A stretch of DNA of 64,000 bases from Tianweitania sediminis (GCF_017813335.1 NZ_JAGIYY010000007.1:62001-126000); one strand, 5' to 3'; positions 17,333 through 25,982 are shown, counted from the stretch's first letter. Program-made: numbers and translations. The notes: generated by a model not told the origin, from the letters alone.

Positions 17333-18988
17333 CTACTCGGTCGGCGCCGGAGCGAACGGATAGTAGGGTGGAGGCGTGCCTATCGCCTGCATGTCCACCT
17401 CCACCATGTTCGGTCCGCGCTGGCCTATCGCCTCTCCGGCGATTGCCCCGAAGCGGGCTGGATCATCGACGCGCCAGTAGGGAATCTTCGCAAGGCCCGC
17501 CACTTCGGAAAGCGGCGGCGCGACGAGGTCGGTGTAATATCTGCGGCCCTTCGCCGTGGTGTCCTGGATGTGTTTGATGACGCCGTAGCCATTGTCGTTC
17601 ATGACGATAATGGTGATGTCGAGCTTCTCTTGGATCGCGCTCCACAGCTCGCTGACGTTGAAGAAGAAGCCGCCGTCGCCTGTCATAATGACCGTTTTGC
17701 GTCCGTTCGCGCCAACGGCTGCGCCGACGCCGAGCGAAAGCCCCTCCCCGATGCCTGCGCTGACGGGATGGATGCTGCTTCGGGCAGCAAGCACCTCGAA
17801 CAATCTGTTGCCCCAGGTCGTATTGCTGATAGTGATGTCGCGAACCCACAGCGCGTCGCGCGGCGTCACTTGGCGGAGCTGCTCAGCGAAATCCGCGTAG
17901 GGTCCCAGTGACTTGCGGAAGATGCGGCGGGCGGACGTTTTCAGCTCGGTGAAATCCTGCTTGAAGGCAGGCTCCACCGCGATCCGGTTGGCGATGCGTC
18001 CGTAGAGCTGGCCGAGGGTGTCGGAAGCGTCGGCGCACACGAAAAGCTTGTTGGAATAGGTGCGCCCGTTCGCGAGCGGATCGACGTCGATGTGAACGAG
18101 GTTCTCCGGCAGCTTGATTGCAAACTCGCCCGTTTCGTGGCCGCGCAAACGTGAACCCACCACCAGCATGAGATCGACGCTTTGGTAGAAGTCGTTGACA
18201 ATCGGAATGCCGTGACCGCTGAGCGGACCGAGGTTCATCGGGTTGTCTTCGGGAACGATGCCGCGCCCGGCCAGGCTCGAAACCATGCCGAAGCCCAGAT
18301 CGATAAACTTCTCCGCGACGTCGCCGGCTTCACGCGCGCCGTTGCCCAACCAAAGCATCGGCCTGTGCGCCTTGGCGACCCGGTCCGCCAGCGCGTCGAG
18401 TTCAAAGCCGGTTGCAGTGCGCGGCGGTGTCAGCGGCAGGCGGAAACCGTCCAGCGTTTCCGGGCGCGCCAGCTTCGCCTTCTGAATATCGATCGGAACC
18501 TCGACGCTGACCGGCCCGAACGGCGCGGTAAGCGCGTCCACCGCCGCCCGCGTCAGCACGCCAAGCGCCTCTTCCGGCGAACGGATGCGATAGGCCGATT
18601 TGGACACGGACTTGAGCATGCCGAGCTGGTCGCGCGCATCATGCACCATGCCGTTGTTGCGGTCGGTAAAGCGGCTTGGGCTCTGGCCCGTTATGTGCAG
18701 CAGCGGCGTGCCTGCAAATTGGGCCTCCAGCAGCCCCGGCACGGCATTCGCCGCCCCCGGCCCGGTGCTGGATATGAGCACGGCAAGCCTGCCGCTGGCG
18801 CGTCCGTAACCATCGGCCATGTGGCTCGCGCCAACCTCCGCGCGCGCCATCACGAAGCGGATGCGGCTGCGCCTGCCGATGGCATCGAGCATCGGAATGT
18901 TGTGTACGGAAACAATGCCAAACGCGACATCAACATCGCAGCCTTCCAGGAACTCGGCGACAAGGTCTCCGACGGTGTAGTCGGTCAT
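17333..18988 (-). CDS. thiamine diphosphate-dependent enzyme (acetolactate synthase / 2-oxoacid decarboxylase / acyloin lyase superfamily)
   Basis: A 551-residue three-domain ThDP enzyme. The N-terminal PYR domain has the cofactor-activating Glu in RAEVGASHMADGYGR and STGPGAAN; the central FAD-like domain follows; the PP domain has GDGGFFFNVSELWSA ending in NDN, the Mg/ThDP motif. The family makes or breaks C-C bonds next to a carbonyl (decarboxylases, carboligases, 2-hydroxyacyl-CoA lyase, oxalyl-CoA decarboxylase). The co-encoded CoA-transferase and hydroxy-acid oxidases make a 2-hydroxyacyl or 2-oxoacid substrate attractive, but that is inference. It heads the operon running down to the hydroxy-acid oxidase. 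Confidence 0.88.
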   Translation of the reverse strand: MTDYTVGDLVAEFLEGCDVDVAFGIVSVHNIPMLDAIGRRSRIRFVMARAEVGASHMADGYGRASGRLAVLISSTGPGAANAVPGLLEAQFAGTPLLHITGQSPSRFTDRNNGMVHDARDQLGMLKSVSKSAYRIRSPEEALGVLTRAAVDALTAPFGPVSVEVPIDIQKAKLARPETLDGFRLPLTPPRTATGFELDALADRVAKAHRPMLWLGNGAREAGDVAEKFIDLGFGMVSSLAGRGIVPEDNPMNLGPLSGHGIPIVNDFYQSVDLMLVVGSRLRGHETGEFAIKLPENLVHIDVDPLANGRTYSNKLFVCADASDTLGQLYGRIANRIAVEPAFKQDFTELKTSARRIFRKSLGPYADFAEQLRQVTPRDALWVRDITISNTTWGNRLFEVLAARSSIHPVSAGIGEGLSLGVGAAVGANGRKTVIMTGDGGFFFNVSELWSAIQEKLDITIIVMNDNGYGVIKHIQDTTAKGRRYYTDLVAPPLSEVAGLAKIPYWRVDDPARFGAIAGEAIGQRGPNMVEVDMQAIGTPPPYYPFAPAPTE

Positions 18989-19307
18989 GAAAATTCTTCC
19001 TCCCGGGTTCGCAGCAAGCAGCCCAACATCCCGCCCGGCATGGGTGGCATGTGAAGGCTGGGAAAGAGCAAGCGAACCTTATGTCTCTGCACCGGCGACC
19101 GGGTGCTGTGCGTCACAGCGCCAGTCAACTTAGATTCTAACGATTGTTCAAAATCAAGTTGATGTCAAGTGACCTGAAAACCCGATCTCATCGGATTTCA
19201 GGGAGGCCGTTCGGATTCGTTCGGCGCCGGGTGGCCGGTGCATGGCCGCCAATTCGTAGCGTGCCGTCAGCATTCCATAGCAGACACACTGCCGGCGCGC
19301 CCGCGAC
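18989..19307. other. non-coding gap between two catabolic operons
   Basis: The gap holds the promoter region of the ThDP-enzyme operon, including dyad copy 5, a GC-rich hairpin (GCACCGG/CCGGGTGC, about 19099-19116) and a G+C-rich stretch before the enoyl-CoA hydratase stop. No convincing gene on either strand. Confidence 0.6.
19136..19151. promoter_or_regulatory. operator-like dyad, copy 5 (TCTAAC-N4-GTTCAA)
   Basis: The left arm is perfect, the right arm has two mismatches. It sits 148 bases upstream of the ThDP-enzyme start. It is the weakest of the five copies and is included because of its position. Confidence 0.4.
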
Positions 19308-20084
19308 TTACTTGAAGGATGGCTTGCGCCGCTCCCGAAAGGCAGCGATGCCCTCGGCAGCGTCCGTTCCTTGCAGATGATGCACCACCGCATCGCATTC
19401 GAGCTGCAAGGCATCAGTCAGCGGCATTTCGGCGCCCGTGCGGGCCAGCCGCTTCATTTCCGACAGGCCGCTGCGCGCACGCACGCCAAGTTCGAGGCAA
19501 TATTTCATCGCTTCTTCGCTCAGAGCCGCGTCGGATATCACATAGTTGACGAGACCGATGAGCCGCGCCTCCTCGGCTCCCAGCCAGCGGCCTGAGTACA
19601 TCAGGTCGAGCGCGCGGCGCATACCGATGAGGCGCGGCAGCCGCTGGCTGGCGCCCCATCCCGGCAGCAGGCCGAACCTTGAGTGCTGGTCGCCGAACCG
19701 TGCTCCTTCGGCCGCGAAGCAGACATCCGCGGTGAGCATCAGTTCCAGACCGCCAGCGAGGCATAAGCCCTGAACCGCGACGACGACCGGCAGCGGACTT
19801 TCTTCAATCCGCGTCATTGTCTTATGGCCGAAGCTCATGAATCGTTCGACCGCCGCAGCGTCGTCCATTATGCCGGTAATTTCCTGCAAGTCCGCACCAG
19901 TGCAGAAATGCTCTCCCTCGGCCCGGATCAGGATCGCTCGAACCGAGGCGTCAGCCTCAAGCGTGCTGCACGCTTCCTGGATGGCTTCATGGGCGGCAAA
20001 GGACAGGCAGTTGAACTTGTCGGGACGGTTCAGCGACATGATCCCGATGCCGTCCTGGACCTGTATGATAACGGGTGCGCTCAT
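19308..20084 (-). CDS. enoyl-CoA hydratase/isomerase family (crotonase)
   Basis: A 258-residue crotonase-fold protein. The oxyanion-hole segment EHFCTGADLQEITG and LCLAGGLELMLTADVCFAA are present. The first hydratase Glu aligns with GGLEL; the second, normally the Glu of a PEI segment, is replaced (FGDQHSRFGLLPGWG). This points to a crotonase with another acid/base arrangement (isomerase, lyase or hydrolase) rather than a standard hydratase. Its start overlaps the stop of the upstream acyl-CoA dehydrogenase by four bases, so the two act on the same acyl-CoA chain. Confidence 0.88.
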   Translation of the reverse strand: MSAPVIIQVQDGIGIMSLNRPDKFNCLSFAAHEAIQEACSTLEADASVRAILIRAEGEHFCTGADLQEITGIMDDAAAVERFMSFGHKTMTRIEESPLPVVVAVQGLCLAGGLELMLTADVCFAAEGARFGDQHSRFGLLPGWGASQRLPRLIGMRRALDLMYSGRWLGAEEARLIGLVNYVISDAALSEEAMKYCLELGVRARSGLSEMKRLARTGAEMPLTDALQLECDAVVHHLQGTDAAEGIAAFRERRKPSFK

Positions 20085-21262
20085 TTGGCGGCTGCCCGGC
20101 GAGCGGCATATTGCAGCGCCACGCGTCCCACCTTTTCGCGGGCGATGACGAGCTTCTGGATCTGCGCTGTCCCGTCGCCGATCTGAAGTCCCAGGACATC
20201 ATTGTAGCGCTGATGGAACGGAAGGCCATTCGTATAGGCAAAGTGACCATGCAGCAGCAGGCATTGGTGGATGATCTCGCATGTTACCTTCGGCACATAC
20301 CATTTGCACATTGCCGCTTCCGCCGTGTGCGGGCGCCCGGCGTCGCGCAGCGCAAGCGTATGGTAGCAGAGCTGGCGCATCATCGTCAGTTGCGTTTCGG
20401 CTTCGGCGAGCGGAAAGCTCACCCCCTGATACTGGATGATCGGCGCGCCGAACGCCTGCCGCTCCTGCGTATAGGCCCAGCTCTCATCCACAGATGCCTG
20501 ACCCGGCCCGACGCATTCCAGCCCGATCAACGCGCGGCTGTAGTCGAAACCGGCCATGATCGTCCCGAAGGCGCGATCCTGCTCGGCCATGATGCATTCC
20601 GCAGGCACATGCACGTCGTCGAAGAACAGCGAGCCGCGCCCGACTGGCCGCGTGCCGATATCATCGAGATGCGTTCGGGTGACGCCCTTGGAATTGAGGT
20701 CGACGAAGAAGGCGCTGACGCCCCGCGATCCCCCCGCAGGATCGCCGCTGCGCGCAAAGACCACGGCGGCGTCGGCCTGCGTGGAAAAGCTGATCGAGGT
20801 TTTCTCGCCGTTCAGCCGCCAGCCGTCCGGTGCCTTTTCGGCGCGCAATTGCAGGTTGGCTGCATCCGATCCACCGCCGGGCTCGGTCAGCCCAAGAGCG
20901 ATGATCTTGTCGCCGGAAATGACCTGTGGCGCCCATTCGCGCGCAATGTCGGGCGAAGCATATTTCGCCACCATGCCCGCCATCAGCGAGGCCAGAAGAA
21001 GCACATAGCTCATGTTGAAATCGGCATAGGCGATTTCCTCCATGACCAGCCCCGACGTGACCGACCCTGCACCCAGCCCGCCGAACTCGACCGGAAGGTC
21101 CACGCCGATCAGCCCCAGCGCGCCCATCTCCTTCATCAGCGCGCGGTCCATAATATGGAGCTTGGCTCGCTGGATATAGCCTGACTGGAGACGTTCGCGC
21201 GCAAAGCGCTGCGCCGTCTGCCTGAATTCCTCCTGCTCCTCGGTGAAGAAAAGCTCGCTCAT
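20081..21262 (-). CDS. acyl-CoA dehydrogenase
   Basis: Second acyl-CoA dehydrogenase of the island (393 aa). It has LTEPGGGSDAAN for FAD and RYNDVLGLQIGDGTAQIQK near the C-terminus. At the MCAD catalytic Glu position (YEGT) it has Asp (GDGT), a substitution that could still act as a base but is unusual. The start at 21262 (MSELFFTEEQEEFRQ) is the family N-terminus. It is coupled to the crotonase gene and presumably donates electrons to the local ETF. Only about 40 percent of its residues look shared with the dehydrogenase at the left end, so these are different subfamilies. Confidence 0.9.
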   Translation of the reverse strand: MSELFFTEEQEEFRQTAQRFARERLQSGYIQRAKLHIMDRALMKEMGALGLIGVDLPVEFGGLGAGSVTSGLVMEEIAYADFNMSYVLLLASLMAGMVAKYASPDIAREWAPQVISGDKIIALGLTEPGGGSDAANLQLRAEKAPDGWRLNGEKTSISFSTQADAAVVFARSGDPAGGSRGVSAFFVDLNSKGVTRTHLDDIGTRPVGRGSLFFDDVHVPAECIMAEQDRAFGTIMAGFDYSRALIGLECVGPGQASVDESWAYTQERQAFGAPIIQYQGVSFPLAEAETQLTMMRQLCYHTLALRDAGRPHTAEAAMCKWYVPKVTCEIIHQCLLLHGHFAYTNGLPFHQRYNDVLGLQIGDGTAQIQKLVIAREKVGRVALQYAARRAAAK

Positions 21263-21307
21263 CTGTCTACTCCTCCAGGAATTCATCAAATCTGCCAGCT
21301 CGTTCAC

Positions 21308-21827
21308 GGACCCGGAGGGCTTTCGGGAATCCGCGTTGTGGATCTGGGCCGCTACATCGCAGCGCCGCTTTGCGCTGCTATGCTGGCGGATCAGGGCGCG
21401 GAAGTCATCCGGGTGGAGGCCCCGCAGGGCGCATCAGACCGCGACGTGATGCCGATCGGCACGCCGGGTCGCGGCAGCCTCTATATGCAGGTGAACCGCA
21501 ACAAGAAATCGCTGACGCTCGATTTCAAGCGGCCAGCCGGACGCGAGATACTTGAAAGGCTGATTGCAACCAGCGACGTGGTGGTGATCAACCTGCCCTA
21601 CAAATCGCTGAACAAGCTCGGCCTCGACTATGAGAGCCTGAAGCACCTGCGCAGGGACATCATCCTGACAACGATCTCGGCTTTTGCCTATTCCGGCAAC
21701 GACCGCAACCGGGTCGGCTTTGACGGAATGGGGCAGGCGCTGAGCGGGGCCATGTATCTGAGCGGAACCGGGCAGCGCCCGATGCGCGCCGCCGTGTCCT
21801 ACATCGATTACGCGACGGGGTCTTCTG
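21308..21827 (+). pseudogene. N-terminal fragment of a class III CoA-transferase
   Basis: The frame reads GLSGIRVVDLGRYIAAP, ADQGAEVIRVEAP, NRNKKSLTLDFKRP and then RAAVSYIDYATG, which is the first 170 or so residues of a CaiB/BaiF transferase. After that the frame becomes non-homologous and stops at 21946. No ATG precedes the conserved start; the first in-frame start codon is the GTG at 21338, inside the conserved block. So it lacks both a clear start and the C-terminal two thirds. It is not a copy of the intact CoA-transferase in this window, because residues differ throughout. Confidence 0.8.
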
Positions 21828-22377
21828 CGGCATCCGCATGCCGCAGTTCGTCATCCTGCTGCCTCGCGAGCAGGCCGACAATTACGGTCCATCGGCTGCC
21901 CATGACGGACTCGGAACACAGCTCGGCACGCCTTACGGCGCACTGAAGAACGGCTTCATGTCACCGCTCGGCGTGCCATGCCACCAGCCTCCTTACGGCA
22001 CGATCACCGGCATCGACCTTAAGTCGCGCCAGATCGTCTGGCAGGTTCCGGCCGGAACGCTTCAGGATACGGGTCCGCTCGGCATCAAGACCGGGCTGCA
22101 GATTCCGATCGGAATGCCTTCGCTCGGAGGGCCGACCACCACGGCGGGCGGCCTCGTGTTCTATGCCGGCACGCAGGATTATTATCTGCGCGCGCTTGAC
22201 GTGAAAACCGGCGAAGAACTGTGGAAGGGAAGGCTTCCGGTCGGCGCGCAGGCGACACCGATGACCTACGTATCGCCGGAGAGCGGGCGACAGTTCGTGG
22301 TGGTGTCCGCCGGGGGCGCGCGCCAATCTCCCGATCGCGGCGATTACATCGTGGCCTACGCGCTGCCGAAGAGCTAG
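21828..22377 (+). pseudogene. gcd: C-terminal fragment of membrane-bound quinoprotein glucose dehydrogenase
   Basis: From about 21838 the sequence codes for the last 180 residues of PQQ-dependent glucose dehydrogenase: GTPYGALKNGFMSPLGVPC, TGIDLKSRQIVWQVP, LQDTGPLGIK, PIGMPSLGGPTTTAGGLVFYAGTQDYYLRA and the terminal GGARQSPDRGDYIVAYALPKS are all typical. The membrane domain and most of the PQQ propeller are missing. The fragment begins, in another frame, exactly where the CoA-transferase fragment ends, which marks a deletion junction between 21815 and 21840. Confidence 0.85.
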
Positions 22378-22455
22378 CATCTTTGAAAATCAATGCCTGG
22401 CCGCCACTGGCGGTCAGGCCTCTGCCGTCATATTCCTGCTCGGGTATCCCTTGAA

Positions 22456-23883
22456 ATGTCATCCATAGTTGCATCGGCCCCGGCGGGGGCTACTCCCGCC
22501 AATCCGCGTTCCCGCGTCGTTCTTGCGAGCCTGATCGGCACCACCATCGAGTTCTACGATTTCTATGTCTACGCCACGGCGGCAGTGCTGGTTTTCCCGC
22601 ATCTGTTCTTCCCGGCAGGCAACGATACGACCGCGCTGCTGGCATCCTTCGCCGTGTTCGGCGCGGCCATGTTGGCGCGCCCGCTCGGCGCAATCTTCTT
22701 CGGGCATCTCGGTGACAGGCGCGGCCGCAAGATCACGCTGGTCGGCGCGCTCCTCACCATGGGCGTCGCCACCTTCCTGATCGGGTTGTTGCCAACATAT
22801 CCGACCGCAGGCTGGCTCGCGCCGGCCATGCTGGTGGTGCTGCGCCTGGCGCAAGGCTTTGCTCTCGGTGGAGAATGGAGCGGTGCTGCGCTGGTCGCGA
22901 CAGAGAATGCGCCAAAAGGCAAGCGCGCTGTCTACGGCACATTCCCGCAACTCGGCGCGCCCATCGGTTTCATCATCGCAAACGGGCTGTTCCTGGTGAT
23001 CGCCGCCGCACTGCCCTCGGACGACCCGTCGCGCCCATCGCTTGCGTTTCTGGCGTGGGGATGGCGCATACCCTTCCTTTTCTCGATCATCATGGTGGCC
23101 ATCGGACTTTGGGTGCGCCTCAGTCTCGTCGAGAGCGCAGCGTTCGAGAATACCGTAAGGAAAGGACAGATCAGGAAATTGCCATTGGGGTCGGTATTGA
23201 AGAGCCATTGGAAACAGCTCATCCTCGGCACTTTCTACATGCTTGCCACCTATGTGCTGTTTTACCTGATGACGACCTTTTCGCTGAGCTATGGCCGCGC
23301 CTCTCCTGCGGGCGCGGTTCCGGGTCTCGGATACGACTACACCACCTTCGTGCTGATGATGATTATCGGCGTTGTGTTCTTCGGCATCTTCACGCTGGTT
23401 TCCGGCCCCTGGGCCGATCGCTGGGGCCGCCGCAGGACGCTTATCTGGATCACTCTCGGGATCTTCGTGTTCGGTCTGCTCTGGGTGCCCATGCTCGCAG
23501 CCGGAAACGTCGGCGTCATGGCCTGGCTCATCATCGGCTTTGCGCTGATGGGCATGACCTTCGGCCCGATGGGCGCGCTGCTGCCGGAGCTGTTTCCGGC
23601 AAATGTCCGCTATACGGGTTCCGGCATCTCCTACAACGTCTCCTCGATCCTCGGAGCAGCGGTTGCGCCCTTCATCGCCGTGGCGCTCTGGAGCGCCGGT
23701 GGCGGCAGCCCGTTCTGGGTAGGCATCTACCTTTCGGCCATGGCTGTGCTGACCCTCATCTCGCTCCTGATCGGAAACGAAGGACGTCGATATCAACAGC
23801 TAAAATCGATCGTGACGGAGGGCGAGCCACTGACAGCCCCCATCAGGTTGGGATATTCCGGGCTCAGGTATCCGGCGCCGTAA
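22456..23883 (+). CDS. MHS-family MFS transporter (metabolite:H+ symporter)
   Basis: Inner-membrane proton symporter, 475 aa, with twelve predicted membrane segments. The opening LIGTTIEFYDFYVYATAA and the GHLGDRRGRK loop after segment 2 are typical of the MHS subfamily, whose members carry shikimate, dicarboxylates, betaines or aromatic acids. RWGRRRT marks the second-half repeat loop. The ATG at 22456 gives the standard N-terminus. It may serve the catabolic cluster as a second uptake route or may be the leftover neighbour of the truncated gcd gene. Confidence 0.9.
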   Translation: MSSIVASAPAGATPANPRSRVVLASLIGTTIEFYDFYVYATAAVLVFPHLFFPAGNDTTALLASFAVFGAAMLARPLGAIFFGHLGDRRGRKITLVGALLTMGVATFLIGLLPTYPTAGWLAPAMLVVLRLAQGFALGGEWSGAALVATENAPKGKRAVYGTFPQLGAPIGFIIANGLFLVIAAALPSDDPSRPSLAFLAWGWRIPFLFSIIMVAIGLWVRLSLVESAAFENTVRKGQIRKLPLGSVLKSHWKQLILGTFYMLATYVLFYLMTTFSLSYGRASPAGAVPGLGYDYTTFVLMMIIGVVFFGIFTLVSGPWADRWGRRRTLIWITLGIFVFGLLWVPMLAAGNVGVMAWLIIGFALMGMTFGPMGALLPELFPANVRYTGSGISYNVSSILGAAVAPFIAVALWSAGGGSPFWVGIYLSAMAVLTLISLLIGNEGRRYQQLKSIVTEGEPLTAPIRLGYSGLRYPAP

Positions 23884-24120
23884 GCGCCACACACCAGCGA
23901 ACGCAGGGCGGGATCACGGATCGATCGAGACGGCGCCGAACGCAGCGCATCTGCGGCTTTCTAACTAGCGTCGCAACAAAGTGTATTCCCGACGTTCCCG
24001 GGTTGGCGCAGCAGACGTCCACCCGGGTTTACCCGGCTTGGGTGGCAGCGCTGCAAATTTCAGCCGTTTGAGGGACATTTGAACCATCTCGATGCCCGCC
24101 AGTTTGGTCGTCGCTATCAT
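23884..24120. other. boundary between catabolic island and plasmid backbone
   Basis: A 237-base gap with no gene. It contains a GC-rich dyad around CCACCCGGGTTTACCCGGCTTGGGTGG-like sequence at about 24019-24045 (outer arms CCACCC/GGGTGG). Gene content changes sharply here from acyl-CoA catabolism to replicon functions. No direct repeat or attachment site could be defined. Confidence 0.5.
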
Positions 24121-24834
24121 TCAGAACGTCTCGTCTCCAACGATATCGATCTTTGCTTCTTCTTCGTCACCCTCCTGGCCCAATAACCCGACCGGAATAT
24201 CCCCTGTCAGCAGTTTCTCCTTGCTCAACAGGCCTGCATCTTCAAGCGCCTCGAAATCCGGCAGGTCGCGCAGCGTGGCGAGGCCGAACTCGAGCAAGAA
24301 TTCTTTTGTCGTAACGTAGGTATAGGGCGCACCAGGCGTGGGACTGCGCGGCCCGGAGGCGATCAGCTTGGCGCCGCGCAGACGGCCGATCAGGTCGCGC
24401 GACACTTCCTTGCCAAAGAAGGAAGAAAGTTCTGCACGGGTAATCGGCTGGAAGTAGGCGATGCACATCAACACCAGAACTTCGGACTGCGTAAGGTCGG
24501 CTTTCGTCTCACTGCCGCCGACCGCCGCCCGGATCGCGTCGGCATAGGCGGGGCGGGTCAGGTGCTTCCAGCCGCCGGCGACTGCGACCAGATCGTATGG
24601 CCGGCCACGCAGTTCCTCGCGAATGTCGTCGATCAAAAGCTCGATGGCGCAGCCTTTGCCGACGATCCTCGCCAGTGTCTCGCGGCCGACCGGTTCTTGT
24701 GCGGCAAAGATCGTGGCCTCGACCCGATGCATCCATTCGCGCCAGCGCGCCTCCGGCGGCAGATGATCCAACTCTCGATCGAACAGGGCATCTTCGTCCG
24801 CCCTGCCCCGTCGTTTACGCGCCGCCTCCGCCAT
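24121..24834 (-). CDS. scpB: ScpB-family protein (segregation and condensation)
   Basis: Winged-helix ScpB homologue, 237 aa. The first WHD is near residues 33-110 (VEATIFAAQEPVGRETLARIVG) and the second near 115-185 (SEVLVLMCIAYFQPITRAELSSFFGKEV, then GRLRGAKLI and the YVTTKEFLLEFGL hallmark). Chromosomal ScpB works with the kleisin ScpA and SMC in chromosome compaction; here no ScpA or SMC gene is nearby. It is the second gene after DUF1403 (5-base gap). This pairing on plasmids and integrative elements suggests a role tied to replicon structure or recombination, which is inference. Confidence 0.85.
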   Translation of the reverse strand: MAEAARKRRGRADEDALFDRELDHLPPEARWREWMHRVEATIFAAQEPVGRETLARIVGKGCAIELLIDDIREELRGRPYDLVAVAGGWKHLTRPAYADAIRAAVGGSETKADLTQSEVLVLMCIAYFQPITRAELSSFFGKEVSRDLIGRLRGAKLIASGPRSPTPGAPYTYVTTKEFLLEFGLATLRDLPDFEALEDAGLLSKEKLLTGDIPVGLLGQEGDEEEAKIDIVGDETF

Positions 24835-24839
24835 CGCCG

Positions 24840-25856
24840 TTACAAGCCGTAAATTCGAAAGGTCGGCCGACCCGACAGCTCGCGCACAGCGCCGAGTTCG
24901 ACCAGCCGATCGAACAGGCGACGCAGGCCGCGGTCGCTCATGCCAGCGATTTTCTCGGACGCAACGATGGCGTCATCGGACAAAAGCTTGTCGACGACGG
25001 TATCGGCCGCCTTGGCCCTGAGTTTTGGCGAAACCGCGAGCAGTCGATCCGCGCGACGCCCGAGCTCGGCTGACAGATCGACGGCGCGCAACGCAGCACG
25101 CGCCTGCGCGGCAAGCAGATTTTTGATACGCTCAGCATCTGACCCAACGCTTGTCGCCACAGAGGCGGCTGCCAATCGACGCGAGCGAGCGCTTGTTCCC
25201 AAGGCTGCCTCGGCGCCGAACAGCGGCACCGCGTGGACCCAACCCAGCCGCTGCGCCAGTAGGGCGTCGGCAAGCCAAGCTCCAAGGGCGCGCCCAAAAC
25301 CATGTCGTTCCGCAGTGATGAACACGCCGGTCAGCATGCCGACCGTTCCGGTGTCGGCACTGAGTTGCCGGAGATCATCCACCAGGTCACTGACCCCCTC
25401 CTCATCCGGGGCGCAACCTAACTCTTCGCGAACGCAGGTGAGGCTTTTCTTCGTCAGCAGCTCCTCAGCGGGCCGTGCTGCCAGTCGACGCCACGCAAGA
25501 AGCATGCGGCCGGCGGGCCCGACATCATCGCCGGGTTTCGTCAACAGCAGGGCGTCGCGCAGCGCGCTTTCATCCTCGACGCGGCCGGCCTGCTTGGCCG
25601 TTACTGCGGCCGCCAAAAGCGCCTGCTGCTGACGCCAGGCGCCAGCCCACCGCTCCTTCCGGCGGACCACCGCGTCGAGCGCGCCGATGGCGGCGCCCGC
25701 GGCGAGCGCCACGTCCTCGACGTCTTTTCCCGCAAGGCTTTGCGCATTCGGGATGTCCCTGCGTATCCAAGTCGGCACCGCCGACACCTGAGTGAGCGGG
25801 GCGACGCCGGTGAGCGTGCTGTGATGGCGTGGAGAAGATTTGGGACGGAGAATCAT
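24840..25856 (-). CDS. DUF1403 family protein
   Basis: A 338-residue, Ala/Leu-rich, mostly helical protein. It opens with TWIRRDIPNAQSLAGKDVEDVALAAGAAIGALDAVVRR, as DUF1403 proteins do, and ends with a winged-helix-like segment (GLRRLFDRLVELGAVRELSGRPTFRIYGL). The function is unknown. It is the first gene of a two-gene unit with scpB, divergent from a tyrosine recombinase, with a long palindrome in the shared promoter region. It takes the place where ScpA would be expected next to ScpB, but I see no clear kleisin signature. Confidence 0.8.
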   Translation of the reverse strand: MILRPKSSPRHHSTLTGVAPLTQVSAVPTWIRRDIPNAQSLAGKDVEDVALAAGAAIGALDAVVRRKERWAGAWRQQQALLAAAVTAKQAGRVEDESALRDALLLTKPGDDVGPAGRMLLAWRRLAARPAEELLTKKSLTCVREELGCAPDEEGVSDLVDDLRQLSADTGTVGMLTGVFITAERHGFGRALGAWLADALLAQRLGWVHAVPLFGAEAALGTSARSRRLAAASVATSVGSDAERIKNLLAAQARAALRAVDLSAELGRRADRLLAVSPKLRAKAADTVVDKLLSDDAIVASEKIAGMSDRGLRRLFDRLVELGAVRELSGRPTFRIYGL

Positions 25857-25934
25857 CGCGAGACAGGATGAATCATTGCGGCGCTTTTAGCAATGCTTTC
25901 GCCCTCTAACCGCCGCGCTTGTCGCCAACTCAAA

Positions 25935-25963
25935 ACGAATGATAATGTTGCATTATCGTTCGT
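25935..25963. promoter_or_regulatory. 13-base inverted repeat in the DUF1403/recombinase divergent promoter
   Basis: Arms ACGAATGATAATG and CATTATCGTTCGT pair with one mismatch around the centre TTG. The site is AT-rich and lies 20 bases upstream of the recombinase start and 79 bases upstream of DUF1403. It fits an operator controlling both units; a recombination site is the alternative. Confidence 0.6.
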
Positions 25964-25982
25964 ATTGCTCTTTATATAGAGA

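Noticed and set aside
22459-23796. 445-codon minus-strand ORF opposite the MHS transporter
   Set aside because: Highly charged His/Gln/Asp-rich translation, typical antisense of a membrane protein; the plus strand encodes a textbook transporter.
24019-24045. Attachment site at the island/backbone border
   Set aside because: There is a dyad, but no matching direct repeat was found at another position, so an att site cannot be claimed.
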